Below are positions 25,615 to 34,486 of a stretch of DNA of 64,000 nt, piece by piece. Below the pieces are notes generated by a model. It saw only the letters and a list, made by a program, of their open reading frames with translations, did no database searches and was not told where the DNA came from. The DNA is taken from assembly GCA_965276825.1 (NCBI GenBank), contig OZ255630.1, positions 744,001 through 808,000 of the forward strand, given 5' to 3'. The position numbers were made by a program, and so were the translations under genes. Each line of letters opens with the position of its first letter. The first letter of the stretch is position 1. The DNA comes from G965276765 sp965276825 (GTDB lineage Bacteria > Actinomycetota > Acidimicrobiia > Acidimicrobiales > Palsa-688).

Positions 25615-26498
25615 CCGTCCCCCTCGCGCCCGTCGCCGTCAACGTGGTCGGCCACGTCGAGCATCCCGTCAGCGGGCTGAGCCCCTACCGAGTCGGGCGG
25701 GACGGCGCCCCGTACCTCCCCGTCGGTGACGGCGGCATCGTCCTCGGCGTCGGGCTCGGCGACGGCGTCTTCGCCCACCTCGGCGACCACATCAGCGCCG
25801 GGGTGTGCCTCGTCCATCCCGACCCGGCGGCCCGCGCCGCCCTGACCGGCTACTCGTGCATCGGTGACATCGCCCAGGTCCGCACCGGCACCCAGGCTGG
25901 CGCGAGCGGCGTCGTCATCGGCAAGCGGGGAGAGGAGGGACGGGTCGTGGTCCACTTCGAGGACGCGGTCATGGCGGGACTGCGGCCCGGGGACCAGGTC
26001 AGCGTTCGCGCCGAGGGCCAGGGCCTGGTCATCGACGGGGCCGGTGCGGTCACGGTCCACAACATCCGGCGCGACGTCATCGATGTGCTGCCCGTCGAGG
26101 TCACCAGCGCGGCGCTCGGCGTCGGGGTCCGCTGCCAGGTGCCGTCGAAGCTGATGGGCAACGGCATCGGGCGCCCTTCGGTGCAGTGGTGCCTGGACCT
26201 GCAGCTCGATGAGTCCACCGCGGCCACCCACCACGCCGGCGACCTGGCCCTCGGCGACCTCGTCGCCGTGTCCGACGTCGACGCCCGATGGAACATCGGG
26301 CGGCGCAGGGACTGGACTACCGTTGGTGTCGTCGTCCACGGAGGAAGCCCACTCCCGGGTCACGGTCCGGGCGTCACTCCGCTGTTCACCGGACCGCCCG
26401 GGTCGATCGACGTGCGGGTCGAGGGGACGGGCCACCTCGGTCTCACCCAGCAGTCGGTCGAGGAGGTAGGTCGTGCAGCGAAGCACCCCCGGGGATGA
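25611..26498 (+). CDS. DUF4438-family protein (second copy)
   Basis: 295 aa, GTG at 25611 overlapping the stop of the first copy (GTGA). Same order of blocks as its paralogue: GGIVLGVGLGD, TGYSCIGDIAQVRTG, GVVIGKRGEEGRVVVHFED, RAEGQGLVI, LGDLVAVSDVDARWNIGRRR, WTTVGVVVHGGSPLPGHGPG and then VTPLFTG. The GHGPGVTPLFT end is the strongest DUF4438-like feature. The two copies are clearly divergent, so they probably form a heteromer or have split roles rather than being a recent duplication. GntR follows 24 bp later. Confidence 0.75.
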   Translation: MTVPLAPVAVNVVGHVEHPVSGLSPYRVGRDGAPYLPVGDGGIVLGVGLGDGVFAHLGDHISAGVCLVHPDPAARAALTGYSCIGDIAQVRTGTQAGASGVVIGKRGEEGRVVVHFEDAVMAGLRPGDQVSVRAEGQGLVIDGAGAVTVHNIRRDVIDVLPVEVTSAALGVGVRCQVPSKLMGNGIGRPSVQWCLDLQLDESTAATHHAGDLALGDLVAVSDVDARWNIGRRRDWTTVGVVVHGGSPLPGHGPGVTPLFTGPPGSIDVRVEGTGHLGLTQQSVEEVGRAAKHPRG

Positions 26499-26522
26499 GG
26501 CAGTGGCCGGAGCGGCGTCGAC

Positions 26523-27143
26523 GTGACCGGCCTCGAGCACCTCTCGCTGCCCGACGCGGTGTGCCGCACGCTGCGCCGGCGGATCCTCAACGCCGAGATC
26601 CCCGCCGGGGCGCGCCTCGTCGAGACGCAGCTGGCCGAGGAGTTCGAGGTCAGCCGCACGACCATCCGCCAGGCTCTCCGGGACCTGCAGGCGGAGGGGC
26701 TCGTCGATCTGGCCCCCCGCCGGCACTGCGTGGTGACGCGCATGGAGGAGGAGACGGCGAGGGACGTGCTCTTCGCCCGCTACACCCTCGAGCTCGGCGC
26801 GGCCAGCGAGTGGGCGGAGCACGGCGACGTGGGGCTGAAGGCGGATCTCGACGCGGTGATCGAGGTCATGGAGCGCGCCGCGACCGAGAACGACACGCTG
26901 GCTGCGGTCGAGGCCGACACCCACTTCCACGGGACGATCGTGGCCGCCGGGCACCGACCGCGCCTCGAGCAGCTCTGGCACACCCTCGACGGCCAGATGG
27001 GCGCCCTGGTGCGCAGCGCCCTCGAGCGCCAGCAGAGCGACCTCAGCGACCTCACCGGGCGCCACGTGGACCTGGCCCAGGCGTTCGCGTCGGGGGACCG
27101 CGACGTGATCGCCAAGGCCCTGCGCGACCACTACCTGACCTGA
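26523..27143 (+). CDS. GntR-family (FadR subfamily) transcriptional regulator
   Basis: 206 aa from the GTG at 26523. The N-terminal winged helix (residues 7-70) reads LPDAVCRTLRRRILNAEIPA, then ARLVETQLAEEFEVSRTTIR with QALRDLQAEGLV. The C-terminal FCD domain is all-helical; possible metal-binding His residues lie in EADTHFHGTIVAAGHRPRLE. FCD regulators usually bind small organic acids. It is co-transcribed with tldD/pmbA/DUF4438 and is the only GntR in the window. It is therefore the best candidate to bind the repeated ATTGTCG-N5-CGACAAT operator; this is inference. No operator copy was seen directly before its own start. Confidence 0.9.
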   Translation: MTGLEHLSLPDAVCRTLRRRILNAEIPAGARLVETQLAEEFEVSRTTIRQALRDLQAEGLVDLAPRRHCVVTRMEEETARDVLFARYTLELGAASEWAEHGDVGLKADLDAVIEVMERAATENDTLAAVEADTHFHGTIVAAGHRPRLEQLWHTLDGQMGALVRSALERQQSDLSDLTGRHVDLAQAFASGDRDVIAKALRDHYLT

Positions 27144-27172
27144 CCGCGCCACCCCGAGCAAGGAGCCATCCC

Positions 27173-27979
27173 GTGCGCCACGGTCTGTTCGTACCCCCGT
27201 TCGACGCCCTGGCCGACCCGGTGCTGCTCGCCCGCCTGGCGGCCGACGCCGAGGAGGCTGGGTGGGACGGGGTCTTCGTCTGGGACCACCTGCTCTACCG
27301 CCCTCCGGTCCGGCGGATCCTCGACCCGTGGATCTGCCTGGCCGCGATGGCCACGTCGACGGAGCGTGTCGCCCTCGGACCGATGGTCACCCCGCTCGCC
27401 AGGCGCCGCCCGGCCGTGGTCGCCCGTCAGGCGGTGACCCTCGACCACCTCTCCCGGGGGCGTCTCGTCCTCGGCTTCGGTCTCGGCGACGACGGCGGTC
27501 CCGGCGAGCTGTCCCGCTTCGGGGAGGAGACCGACACCAGGACCCGGGCGGCCATCCTCGACGAGAGCCTCGAGATCCTGAGCGGCCTGCTGTCGGGCCG
27601 GCCCCTGGCCCACACCGGACCGCACCGCGTCGCCGACGGCGTCAGCTTCGAGCCCGGGCCCTACCGCCCCGATGGCATCCCGGTCTGGATGGCGGTGCGC
27701 TGGCCCAACCGGCCGCCGATCCGGCGCTCCGCCCGCTTCGACGGCGTGTTCGCCATCCAGCTCGGAGGCCCGGGCGACGTGACCGATCTGCGCCGGCTGG
27801 TTGCCGCTGACGGCGCCGACCTCGACCACTTCGAGGTGGTGGTCCAAGGTGCACCGGCCGACGATCCCGCACCGTGGGCCGACGCCGGCGCGACGTGGTG
27901 GTTGACCCAGGTGGGACCGTACGATCTCGAGGTCGAGGACGTGCGCCGCGTCGTCGACGCCGGGCCGCGCCGGGGCTGA
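27173..27979 (+). CDS. LLM-class (luciferase-like, probably F420-dependent) oxidoreductase
   Basis: 268 aa from the GTG at 27173 with AAGGAGC upstream. Typical fold motifs: HGLFVPPFDALADP, GWDGVFVWDHLL, ERVALGPMVTPLARRRP and LDHLSRGRLVLGFGLGDDGG. A little shorter than most family members (about 290-330 aa). Last gene of the series that begins at 20711; it converges on the MshD-like gene. Substrate unknown. Confidence 0.85.
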   Translation: MRHGLFVPPFDALADPVLLARLAADAEEAGWDGVFVWDHLLYRPPVRRILDPWICLAAMATSTERVALGPMVTPLARRRPAVVARQAVTLDHLSRGRLVLGFGLGDDGGPGELSRFGEETDTRTRAAILDESLEILSGLLSGRPLAHTGPHRVADGVSFEPGPYRPDGIPVWMAVRWPNRPPIRRSARFDGVFAIQLGGPGDVTDLRRLVAADGADLDHFEVVVQGAPADDPAPWADAGATWWLTQVGPYDLEVEDVRRVVDAGPRRG

Positions 27980-28011
27980 GCCTGCCGCGACGATCGAAGG
28001 CCGACGCTCGC

Positions 28012-28662
28012 TCACCGATCCGGGCGGAGGGGTGCCGATCCGTAGAAGCGCTCGACCCGCTCGACCACGAACCCCTCCTCGACGAACAGGTGGAGCGCTC
28101 GGCGGTTCATGGCGTCGACGTAGAGCTCGACCGAGGCGCAGCCCTCCTGTCGGAGGTAGCTGAGCCCGGCGCGCAACAGGCGCCGACCTAACCCGCCGCC
28201 GGCGGCGTCGCCGGCCACGGCGATCACCCAGATCTCGCCGACGGGCGATCCTGGCGACCGGTCCACTCTCGTCCACACGAACCCTCGTACGTGGCCGTCG
28301 GTCTCCAGGAGGAGCACGGAGCTGGGGTCGAAACCGGGCCTCGAGCAGGCCTCGCTCAGCCTCGCCTGGTCCCACCTACCCTGCTCGGGATGCCACCGGA
28401 AGGCCGCATTGTTGAGGGAGAGCAGCGCCTGGTCGTCGGCGCCAGGATGGAAGCCTCGGATCCCCGCCGGGCTGACGTCCACGGCCGGGCCGCCCGCCCG
28501 CCGCATCCGGTACTGGGTCCGGGTCGCTTCGTCGACGGCGGGGCCAACGGCATCCTGCATCTCCTGGGCAGCCAGATCGATGACCCGTCGCCAGCGGTCG
28601 TTGGCACCCGCCAGGCGCAGGGCCTGGCGGAAGCCGACCCTCACCTTGTCCGAGGTCGCCAC
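28012..28662 (-). CDS. GNAT acetyltransferase, mycothiol synthase (MshD)-like
   Basis: 216 aa. Residues 70-216 match the C-terminal GNAT half of MshD: FRWHPEQGRWDQARLSE, FDPSSVLLLE, FVWTRVDRSPGSPVGEIWVI and ELYVDAMNRRALHLF. The acetyl-CoA loop reads AGGGLGRRLLRAG, where the usual QGRGLG is changed but the spacing is kept. MshD proper has two GNAT domains and about 300 aa; here the first is mostly absent. It may be a single-domain relative acting on another amine, rather than the true last enzyme of mycothiol synthesis. Directly downstream of lgt. Confidence 0.75.
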   Translation of the reverse strand: MATSDKVRVGFRQALRLAGANDRWRRVIDLAAQEMQDAVGPAVDEATRTQYRMRRAGGPAVDVSPAGIRGFHPGADDQALLSLNNAAFRWHPEQGRWDQARLSEACSRPGFDPSSVLLLETDGHVRGFVWTRVDRSPGSPVGEIWVIAVAGDAAGGGLGRRLLRAGLSYLRQEGCASVELYVDAMNRRALHLFVEEGFVVERVERFYGSAPLRPDR

Positions 28663-28666
28663 CCCG

Positions 28667-29575
28667 TCACCGCGGGTCCGCGGCTCCAGCGAGGTCGGCC
28701 GCCGGGTCCTCCCGGGACGGTCCGAGCCGCGCCGATCCTGCCGTCTCGTCGCCGCGCCGGGCTCGCCCGAAGATCAGGAGGATGGCGATCGAGGCCACGA
28801 ACACGGCGATGCTGACCCAGTCGTTGAGGCGCAGTCCCAGGTAGCGGTGGGCTTCGTCGACGCGAAGGTGCTCGGTGACGAAGCGCCCCGGCGTGTAGGC
28901 GGCGGCATAGACGAAGAACAGGTAGCCCTTGCGGATGCGGAGGTGGCGCTCGGCGAGGAGGATCAACCCGACACAGACCAGATCCCAGATCGACTCGTAG
29001 AGAAACGTGGGTTGGAAGGTAGTGACCCCGAGCGGGTAGGCCACGCAGTGGGTGACCGAGCTGCAGTGCACCGGATGGTCGATCTTGACGGCCCACGGCA
29101 GCCGGGTGGGGGCGCCGTACAGCTCCTGGTTGAAGTAGTTGCCCCACCGGCCGACGGCTTGGGCCAGAGCCAGCGCCGGCGCCGCGCAGTCGACGGCCAC
29201 CCGCCAGTCGAGGTGCATGCGCCGGGCGCCGACGAGCCCGAGGGCCACGCCGGCAGCGACACCACCCCAGATCCCGAGACCGCCCTGCCAGATGGCGAAG
29301 ATCCGGTACCAGTGGCCGCCCGTGTCGGCCTGCCAGCTGGTGATCACACTGTAGATCCGGGCACCGACGAGTCCGGCCGGCACACCCCACACGGCCAGCC
29401 TGACCATCGTGCCCGGCTGACCTCCCCTCGCCTGCCAGCGCCGCTGCGCCAGCCAGATGGCGGCGACGACGCCGAGGGCGATCAGGAACCCGTACACGTG
29501 GAGGCGGAGCGGTCCGACGCTCAACCCGCTCGAAGGGGGGCTGGGAAGGTACGCGAGGAAGGAGCCGCCCGACAC
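28667..29575 (-). CDS. lgt: Prolipoprotein diacylglyceryl transferase Lgt
   Basis: 302 aa, polytopic membrane protein. The Lgt signature ALAQAVGRWGNYFNQELYG (with the essential Arg and Asn) and the late motif YTPGRFVTEHLRVD are both present, as are VYGFLIALGVVAA and GGLGIWGGVAAG. It transfers diacylglycerol from phosphatidylglycerol to the Cys of lipoprotein signal peptides. A substrate in this window is the lipobox-bearing DppA. It is divergent from the reductase-amidase gene across 138 bp. Confidence 0.95.
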   Translation of the reverse strand: MSGGSFLAYLPSPPSSGLSVGPLRLHVYGFLIALGVVAAIWLAQRRWQARGGQPGTMVRLAVWGVPAGLVGARIYSVITSWQADTGGHWYRIFAIWQGGLGIWGGVAAGVALGLVGARRMHLDWRVAVDCAAPALALAQAVGRWGNYFNQELYGAPTRLPWAVKIDHPVHCSSVTHCVAYPLGVTTFQPTFLYESIWDLVCVGLILLAERHLRIRKGYLFFVYAAAYTPGRFVTEHLRVDEAHRYLGLRLNDWVSIAVFVASIAILLIFGRARRGDETAGSARLGPSREDPAADLAGAADPR

Positions 29576-29713
29576 GAGGATCAGGGTAGATCGGACGGAA
29601 GGACTGTGGACGGCGCTACCGCCAGGCCCGTCGGCTCCCTACCCGGTGCACTACCGTCCACGGGGTCCGTCGGCCGGGGGTGCGTCGGTCTCGCGTTCGA
29701 CGAGGAGCCTTTC

Positions 29714-31828
29714 GTGGAGCTGACCATCATCGGTGCCGGTGCCATCGGCGGGACGATCGGCGCCCACCTTCTCCGCGACGGTCACGACGTCCTGCTCTGC
29801 GACGCCGACCCGGTCCACGTCGAGGCCATCAATCGCCACGGTCTGGTGATCGAGGGGCCGGTCGAGAGCTTCACGGTCCCGGCGATGGCGGTGACCCCCG
29901 ACGAGCTCCCCTCATCCCTGCGGCGGGTCGCCGTCGCCGTCAAGAGCCACCACACGGCCGACGCCGGCCGCCTGCTGGAGGGCCGCCTCACCGCGGACGG
30001 CTATGTCGTCAGCTTCCAGAACGGGTTGACCGCAGACGCGCTCTCGGCCGTCGTCGGTCCCGAACGCCTCGTCGTGAGCTTCGTCAACTTCGGGGCCGAC
30101 GTGCTCGGGCCAGGACGGATCATGCAGGGCAACGTGGGCACCTTCCGTGTCGGCGAGCCCGGGGGTGCGGTGAGCGACCGGGTGCGGGAGCTGGCCGACG
30201 CGCTGCCCTATGCCGTGGCGACGGACAACATCCTGGGCTACCTCTGGGGCAAGGAGGCCTACGGCGCCATGCTCTGGGCCGGGGCCGTGTCCGACCTGGC
30301 GATCGCCGACTCACTCGAGGACCAGCGATGGCGTCCACTGATGCTCGCGGTGGCGCGCGAGGTGCTGGCCCAGGCTCCCGTGCGCCCCGAGGGGTTCGAC
30401 GGCTTCGAGCCCGACGATCTCGACGGATCCCTGGACAGGCTGGTCACCTTCAACCGGCGGAGCGCCAAGTCGCACAGCGGGATCTACCGCGACCTGATGA
30501 TCCGCCGGCGCAAGACGGAGGTCGACGACATGCTGCGCGACCTCCGAGGGCCACTCACGACCCTGACCGGCGAGCTCATCAAGGCGATCGAGCGGGGCGA
30601 GCGCACCTGCGAGGTGGCCAACCTCGAGCTGCTCGCCACCTACGAGCGGGCCATCCGCCTGGGAACGCCCATCGACGCCGTGGTGCGTCTGCTCCCCTCC
30701 CCGGCCCGCCACGCCGGAGGCCAGCTGCACGGCGTCGCGGTGGCGGTCAAGGACATGATCGACATCGCCGGCACCCCACGAGGCAACGGCAACCCGCACG
30801 CCATGGGCTCCGCCCCCTCGGCACGCGACGCCGCGGTGGTCGGCCGCCTCCGCGACCTCGGCGCCGACGTCTTCGCCATGACCTCGCTGCTCGAGTACGC
30901 GGCCGGCGCAGTCCACCCCGACGTTCCCGAGGCTCGCAACCCGTTCGACCCGGGGCGGACCGCCGGCGGCTCGAGCGGAGGGTCGGCGGCGCTGGTCGGC
31001 GCCGGCGTCTGCCCGGTCGCCCTCGGGACCGACACGGGCGGATCGATCCGGATCCCCGCCGCGTACTGCGGGACGGTGGGGTTCAAGCCGTCCTACGGGG
31101 CGTTGCCGGTGGCCGGTGTCCAGCCCCTGGCACCGTCCCTCGATCACGTCGGGCTGCTGACCTCGGACGTCGCCAGCGCGACCCGGGTGTTCGCGGCGAT
31201 GACCGGGCTGGCCCCGTCGGGCCGTCCCGACCCTCCCCGGCTCGGCATCCTGGAGGACCACGTTGCCCACCCCGCCGTGAGCGCCGAGGTCGCCGCTCCG
31301 ATGGGGTCCGCCCTCGACGCGCTGCGCGCCGCCGGCGCGGAGATCTTGGGTGTCGACGGGTCCTCTTTTCTCCGCCTGCTCGACCTGTTCGAGCCGATCC
31401 TCCTGTGGGAGGCCTGGCAGGTGCACGGGGAGCGCGTTCGCCGGGATCCGGACCACTACGGTCCCGAGACCCTCCGCCTCCTCCGGTCGGCCGCGTCGGT
31501 CGACCGGGCCGCCTACCGGGAGGCGCTGCGCCGCCGGGCCGAGCTGCTGCCGGCGACGGCGGCCGCCTACGAGGGCGTCGACGCGCTGGTCTCCCCGGCC
31601 GTTCCCTACGTGGCGCCCCCGACGACCCCTCCCATCGACACACCCGAGGGCACGCAAGAGGGGATCTTCACCGGGCCCTACAACCTCACCGGAGCACCGG
31701 CGCTGGTCCTGCCGTGCGGCCTCAGCGAGGGACGCCTGCCCGTGGGCATCCAGTTGTCCGCACCGCTCGGTGCGGACATGGACCTCCTGGCGGCCGCTGC
31801 GACCGTCGAGGGCGTCCTGCTCGGGTAG
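29714..31828 (+). CDS. Ketopantoate-reductase-like (ApbA/PanE) and amidase fusion protein
   Basis: 704 aa from the GTG at 29714, preceded by GAGGAG at 29702-29707. Residues 1-325 are a PanE/ApbA-type NADP-dependent reductase: GAGAIGGTIG at 7-16, VKSHH, SFQNGLTAD, and the C-terminal helical domain with LWGKEAYGAMLWAGA. Residues 335-704 are an amidase-signature domain: Lys346 in VAVKD, GGSSGGSAALV (419-428) with the cis-Ser, and Ser444 in DTGGSIRIPA, so the Ser-cisSer-Lys triad is intact. No stop separates the halves, and the usual N-terminal 50-60 residues of amidases are missing. A true fusion by deletion of a spacer is likely. The frame is open upstream to 28409 but overlaps lgt. Confidence 0.82.
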   Translation: MELTIIGAGAIGGTIGAHLLRDGHDVLLCDADPVHVEAINRHGLVIEGPVESFTVPAMAVTPDELPSSLRRVAVAVKSHHTADAGRLLEGRLTADGYVVSFQNGLTADALSAVVGPERLVVSFVNFGADVLGPGRIMQGNVGTFRVGEPGGAVSDRVRELADALPYAVATDNILGYLWGKEAYGAMLWAGAVSDLAIADSLEDQRWRPLMLAVAREVLAQAPVRPEGFDGFEPDDLDGSLDRLVTFNRRSAKSHSGIYRDLMIRRRKTEVDDMLRDLRGPLTTLTGELIKAIERGERTCEVANLELLATYERAIRLGTPIDAVVRLLPSPARHAGGQLHGVAVAVKDMIDIAGTPRGNGNPHAMGSAPSARDAAVVGRLRDLGADVFAMTSLLEYAAGAVHPDVPEARNPFDPGRTAGGSSGGSAALVGAGVCPVALGTDTGGSIRIPAAYCGTVGFKPSYGALPVAGVQPLAPSLDHVGLLTSDVASATRVFAAMTGLAPSGRPDPPRLGILEDHVAHPAVSAEVAAPMGSALDALRAAGAEILGVDGSSFLRLLDLFEPILLWEAWQVHGERVRRDPDHYGPETLRLLRSAASVDRAAYREALRRRAELLPATAAAYEGVDALVSPAVPYVAPPTTPPIDTPEGTQEGIFTGPYNLTGAPALVLPCGLSEGRLPVGIQLSAPLGADMDLLAAAATVEGVLLG

Positions 31829-31836
31829 CCGCTCGT

Positions 31837-32691
31837 TCAGCTGGCGGCCACGCCGGGGACGGCCCGGTCGAGGAAGCCCCGCATCGTCTGCTGGAAGAGG
31901 TCGTGCTCCTCGAACTGGGGCGAGTGCCCGGACTTCTCGAACACGACCAGCTCGGACTCGGGGATCAGCGACGCGATCGTCTCTGCGGACGCAACCGGGG
32001 TGACCCAATCGGCGCGCCCGACGGTCACCAGTGTCGGGCAGGCAACCTCGTGGAGGCGGGGCTTGAGGTCGTAGATCGGGGCGTTGTACCGGAAGCACCA
32101 GTTGTGGGCCTCGTGACGGTAGATGCCGGCCTCGACCCGCTCGGCGGCCTTCACCGGGTCGTAGTCGAAGTCGTAGAGCGGGATGATCTCGGCCCAGCGG
32201 GCCCGGAGATCCTCGTCGTCGCGGATGTTGCCGCTCCAGTACCGGTGGTAGTTGTCCCAGTTGATCTCGACCCGGGTCTGGGTTCGGGCGTTGTCGTGGG
32301 CCCGTTCGAGGTTCGAGCGGTCGGGGGACGTGTCGCGCAGGATCATGGCCGGGACCCGCTCGGGGTAGGCCAGGGCGTACTCCATGGCGATGAAGCCGCC
32401 GTAGGATCCGCCGGCCACGACGACCTCGTCGGCGCCGACCCACTCGCGGATCCCGTCGAGGTCGGCGGCCCACTGCGCGTGGGAGAACGGCGGCTTGCCC
32501 TCGCTGCGCCCGCACCCCCTGGCGTCGTAGACCACCACTCGGAAGCGGTCGGCCAGCGGACCGAAGGTCGCCTTGGGCTCCTCCAGGCTCCCGATGCCCC
32601 CTCCCCCGTGGTGGGCGATGAGCACAGGTCCGTCCTCGGGGCCCATCACCTCGACGAGCAGCTCGTTGTCGTTCACGGTCACCTGCGTCAT
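31837..32691 (-). CDS. Alpha/beta hydrolase, proline iminopeptidase-like (S33)
   Basis: 284 aa. Nucleophile elbow GGSYGG with Ser96, an oxyanion HHGGGG loop at 27-32, Asp in VGRADWVTP and His in SGHSPQF, giving a full triad. VYDARGCGRSEGKP is typical of the S33 aminopeptidase group, which removes N-terminal Pro or other residues from small peptides; related hydrolases cleave esters or amides. Last gene of the minus-strand hydrolase operon (SDR, M20, M19, DUF885, this gene). It converges on the reductase-amidase fusion with an 8-bp gap. Confidence 0.87.
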   Translation of the reverse strand: MTQVTVNDNELLVEVMGPEDGPVLIAHHGGGGIGSLEEPKATFGPLADRFRVVVYDARGCGRSEGKPPFSHAQWAADLDGIREWVGADEVVVAGGSYGGFIAMEYALAYPERVPAMILRDTSPDRSNLERAHDNARTQTRVEINWDNYHRYWSGNIRDDEDLRARWAEIIPLYDFDYDPVKAAERVEAGIYRHEAHNWCFRYNAPIYDLKPRLHEVACPTLVTVGRADWVTPVASAETIASLIPESELVVFEKSGHSPQFEEHDLFQQTMRGFLDRAVPGVAAS

Positions 32692-32740
32692 CGCTGTCTC
32701 CTGGGTTCCATCTGGCCACTCGTTGGTCCTTGGACCCGGT

Positions 32741-34435
32741 TCACGCCGCCTCCACCCACCGCTCCACCAGCTGCCCGAGGACGTCGAGGGGAACCGCGCC
32801 GTGGCCGAGCACCACGCCGTGGAAGACCCGGATGTCGAACGCCGGCCCGAGCCGGTCCGTCGCCAGGGTCCGCAGGCGGCGGATCTCCCGCCGGCCGATC
32901 ATGTAGGCGAGGGCCTGACCCGGCCACGCGATGTAACGGTCGATCTCGTTCGCCACGTTGGCGGCCGTGGTGGCGGTGTGGTCCCACATGTACTCGACGG
33001 CCCGCTGGCGCGACCAGCCGAGGTGGTGCATCCCGGTGTCGACCACCAGGCGGCAGGCCCGAAGGGCGTCGAAGGACAGCATGCCGAGACGTTGCAGGTC
33101 GGAGGTGTAGAGGCCCATCTCGTCGGCCAGTCGCTCGCAGTACAGGCCCCAGCCCTCGATGTAGGCGCACAGCTCGGCGTCGAGGTACCGGCGGTAGTCC
33201 GGGATGCCTGTGAGGGTCTGGGCCGAGGCGATCTGGAGGTGGTGGCCCGGCGTGCTCTCGTGGAACGAGAGGGCCTCGTACTCGTAGACGAACCGCTCGC
33301 CGGGGTCGGTGGTGAGGACGCAGTGGGCACCGGGGCGGCGGCCGCCTGCGGCGGGCGGCCGGTAGTAGGCGAGGGGAGCGTTGCCGGCCTCGATCGGGTT
33401 GATCTGCTCGATCACGCAGTCGGCCAGGTGGTAGGCCGGAAACCAGTCGTCTCGAGCCGCCTCGGCCCGATCGAGGGCGGCGCCTACGAGGGCCACGATC
33501 TGCTCGGGTCGCTCGAAGCGCAGGGAGCGGTCCTCGCGCAGGCGACCGAAGATGGTGGGGACGTCGGTGGTGCCGAGGACCCGCGACCCGAGCTCGGCCC
33601 ATTCCTCGTCCAGCGAGGCGACCGTGTCCAGGCCGATCCGGTGGATCTCATCGGGCGTGAGCTCCGTCGTGGTCTGGCGACGGACCGCGGCCCGGTACCC
33701 GTCGACCCCGCCCTCCACGTGGCCGATCCCGACCCGGTCGTCACCGCGCGCGACGGGAAGCAGCTCGTCGCGCAGCGCGAGGAGAAGGCGGGTCATGGCC
33801 GGGCGCACGTCCGCCTCGACGACCGACGCCGCGCCGGCCCGGAACCGCTCGACGTCGAGGTCGCCCCGGACGGCCACGTTGACCAGGGTGTCGGTTGCGG
33901 CGTCGAGCGCGAGGTGACCCTCGAGCTGCCCGATGGCCTGGCGGACTCCGACCTCGGTGGAGAAGCGACCGTCCGCGGTGGCCTGTCGGTACCTGGCCGT
34001 GACCGCGTGGAAGTACCCGGCCAGTCCCCGCAGCCGTTGCAGGTAGCCGTCCACCGCGGGCCCGTCGTCCACCAGGGCGGTCGGCACCGATTGAAAGACC
34101 CAGGCCTGCGGCGAGACGTACCCGGCGGCGGAGGCATTGGTCTCCCAGAGGCTGTGGTCGAGGTCGGACCGCGCACCCCACGCCAGCCGGGCCAGCACCG
34201 CACGATTGGTCCGGGCGGTCTCCCCGAGCTCGTCAGGATCGATCCTCGCCACGCCGGCCTCGATCGCGGCGATCCGTGCCGCCGCGGTCCTGGTGCCGTC
34301 GCGGCTCGGGTCGGGGACCAACGCGTCGAAGCCGGGCACGCCGAGCTGGGTGGCGTTGAAGGGGTTGGTCGTGTGCTGGATCTGGAAGAACTCGTCGCTG
34401 AGGCGGTCCAGGTCGGCCTCGGTGCGCTCGGACAA
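32741..34435 (-). CDS. DUF885-family protein (putative metallopeptidase)
   Basis: 564 aa, the usual family length. The DUF885 hallmark HESTPGHH (HExxxGHH-like), in EALSFHESTPGHHLQIA, is a probable zinc site, and the downstream AYIEGWGLYCERLADEMGLY contains the expected Glu. No signal peptide is visible, so it is probably cytoplasmic, unlike many secreted members. Members are assumed to be carboxypeptidase-like. Sits between M19 dipeptidase and S33-like hydrolase genes, which fits a peptide-degrading role. Confidence 0.87.
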   Translation of the reverse strand: MSERTEADLDRLSDEFFQIQHTTNPFNATQLGVPGFDALVPDPSRDGTRTAAARIAAIEAGVARIDPDELGETARTNRAVLARLAWGARSDLDHSLWETNASAAGYVSPQAWVFQSVPTALVDDGPAVDGYLQRLRGLAGYFHAVTARYRQATADGRFSTEVGVRQAIGQLEGHLALDAATDTLVNVAVRGDLDVERFRAGAASVVEADVRPAMTRLLLALRDELLPVARGDDRVGIGHVEGGVDGYRAAVRRQTTTELTPDEIHRIGLDTVASLDEEWAELGSRVLGTTDVPTIFGRLREDRSLRFERPEQIVALVGAALDRAEAARDDWFPAYHLADCVIEQINPIEAGNAPLAYYRPPAAGGRRPGAHCVLTTDPGERFVYEYEALSFHESTPGHHLQIASAQTLTGIPDYRRYLDAELCAYIEGWGLYCERLADEMGLYTSDLQRLGMLSFDALRACRLVVDTGMHHLGWSRQRAVEYMWDHTATTAANVANEIDRYIAWPGQALAYMIGRREIRRLRTLATDRLGPAFDIRVFHGVVLGHGAVPLDVLGQLVERWVEAA

Positions 34436-34486
34436 GGTGACGCTCCTTTGCGTGGGCGTTCTCAGGGGGGCGCGGCCGGCGCGGTG

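Noticed and set aside
28409..29713. Upstream extension of the reductase-amidase frame
   Set aside because: It runs antisense through lgt, has no domain similarity, and a ribosome-binding site supports the GTG at 29714.
29576..29713. TGGACGG/CCGTCCA inverted repeat between lgt and the reductase-amidase gene as an operator
   Set aside because: The arms are about 40 bp apart and no second copy was found; chance in GC-rich DNA is likely.
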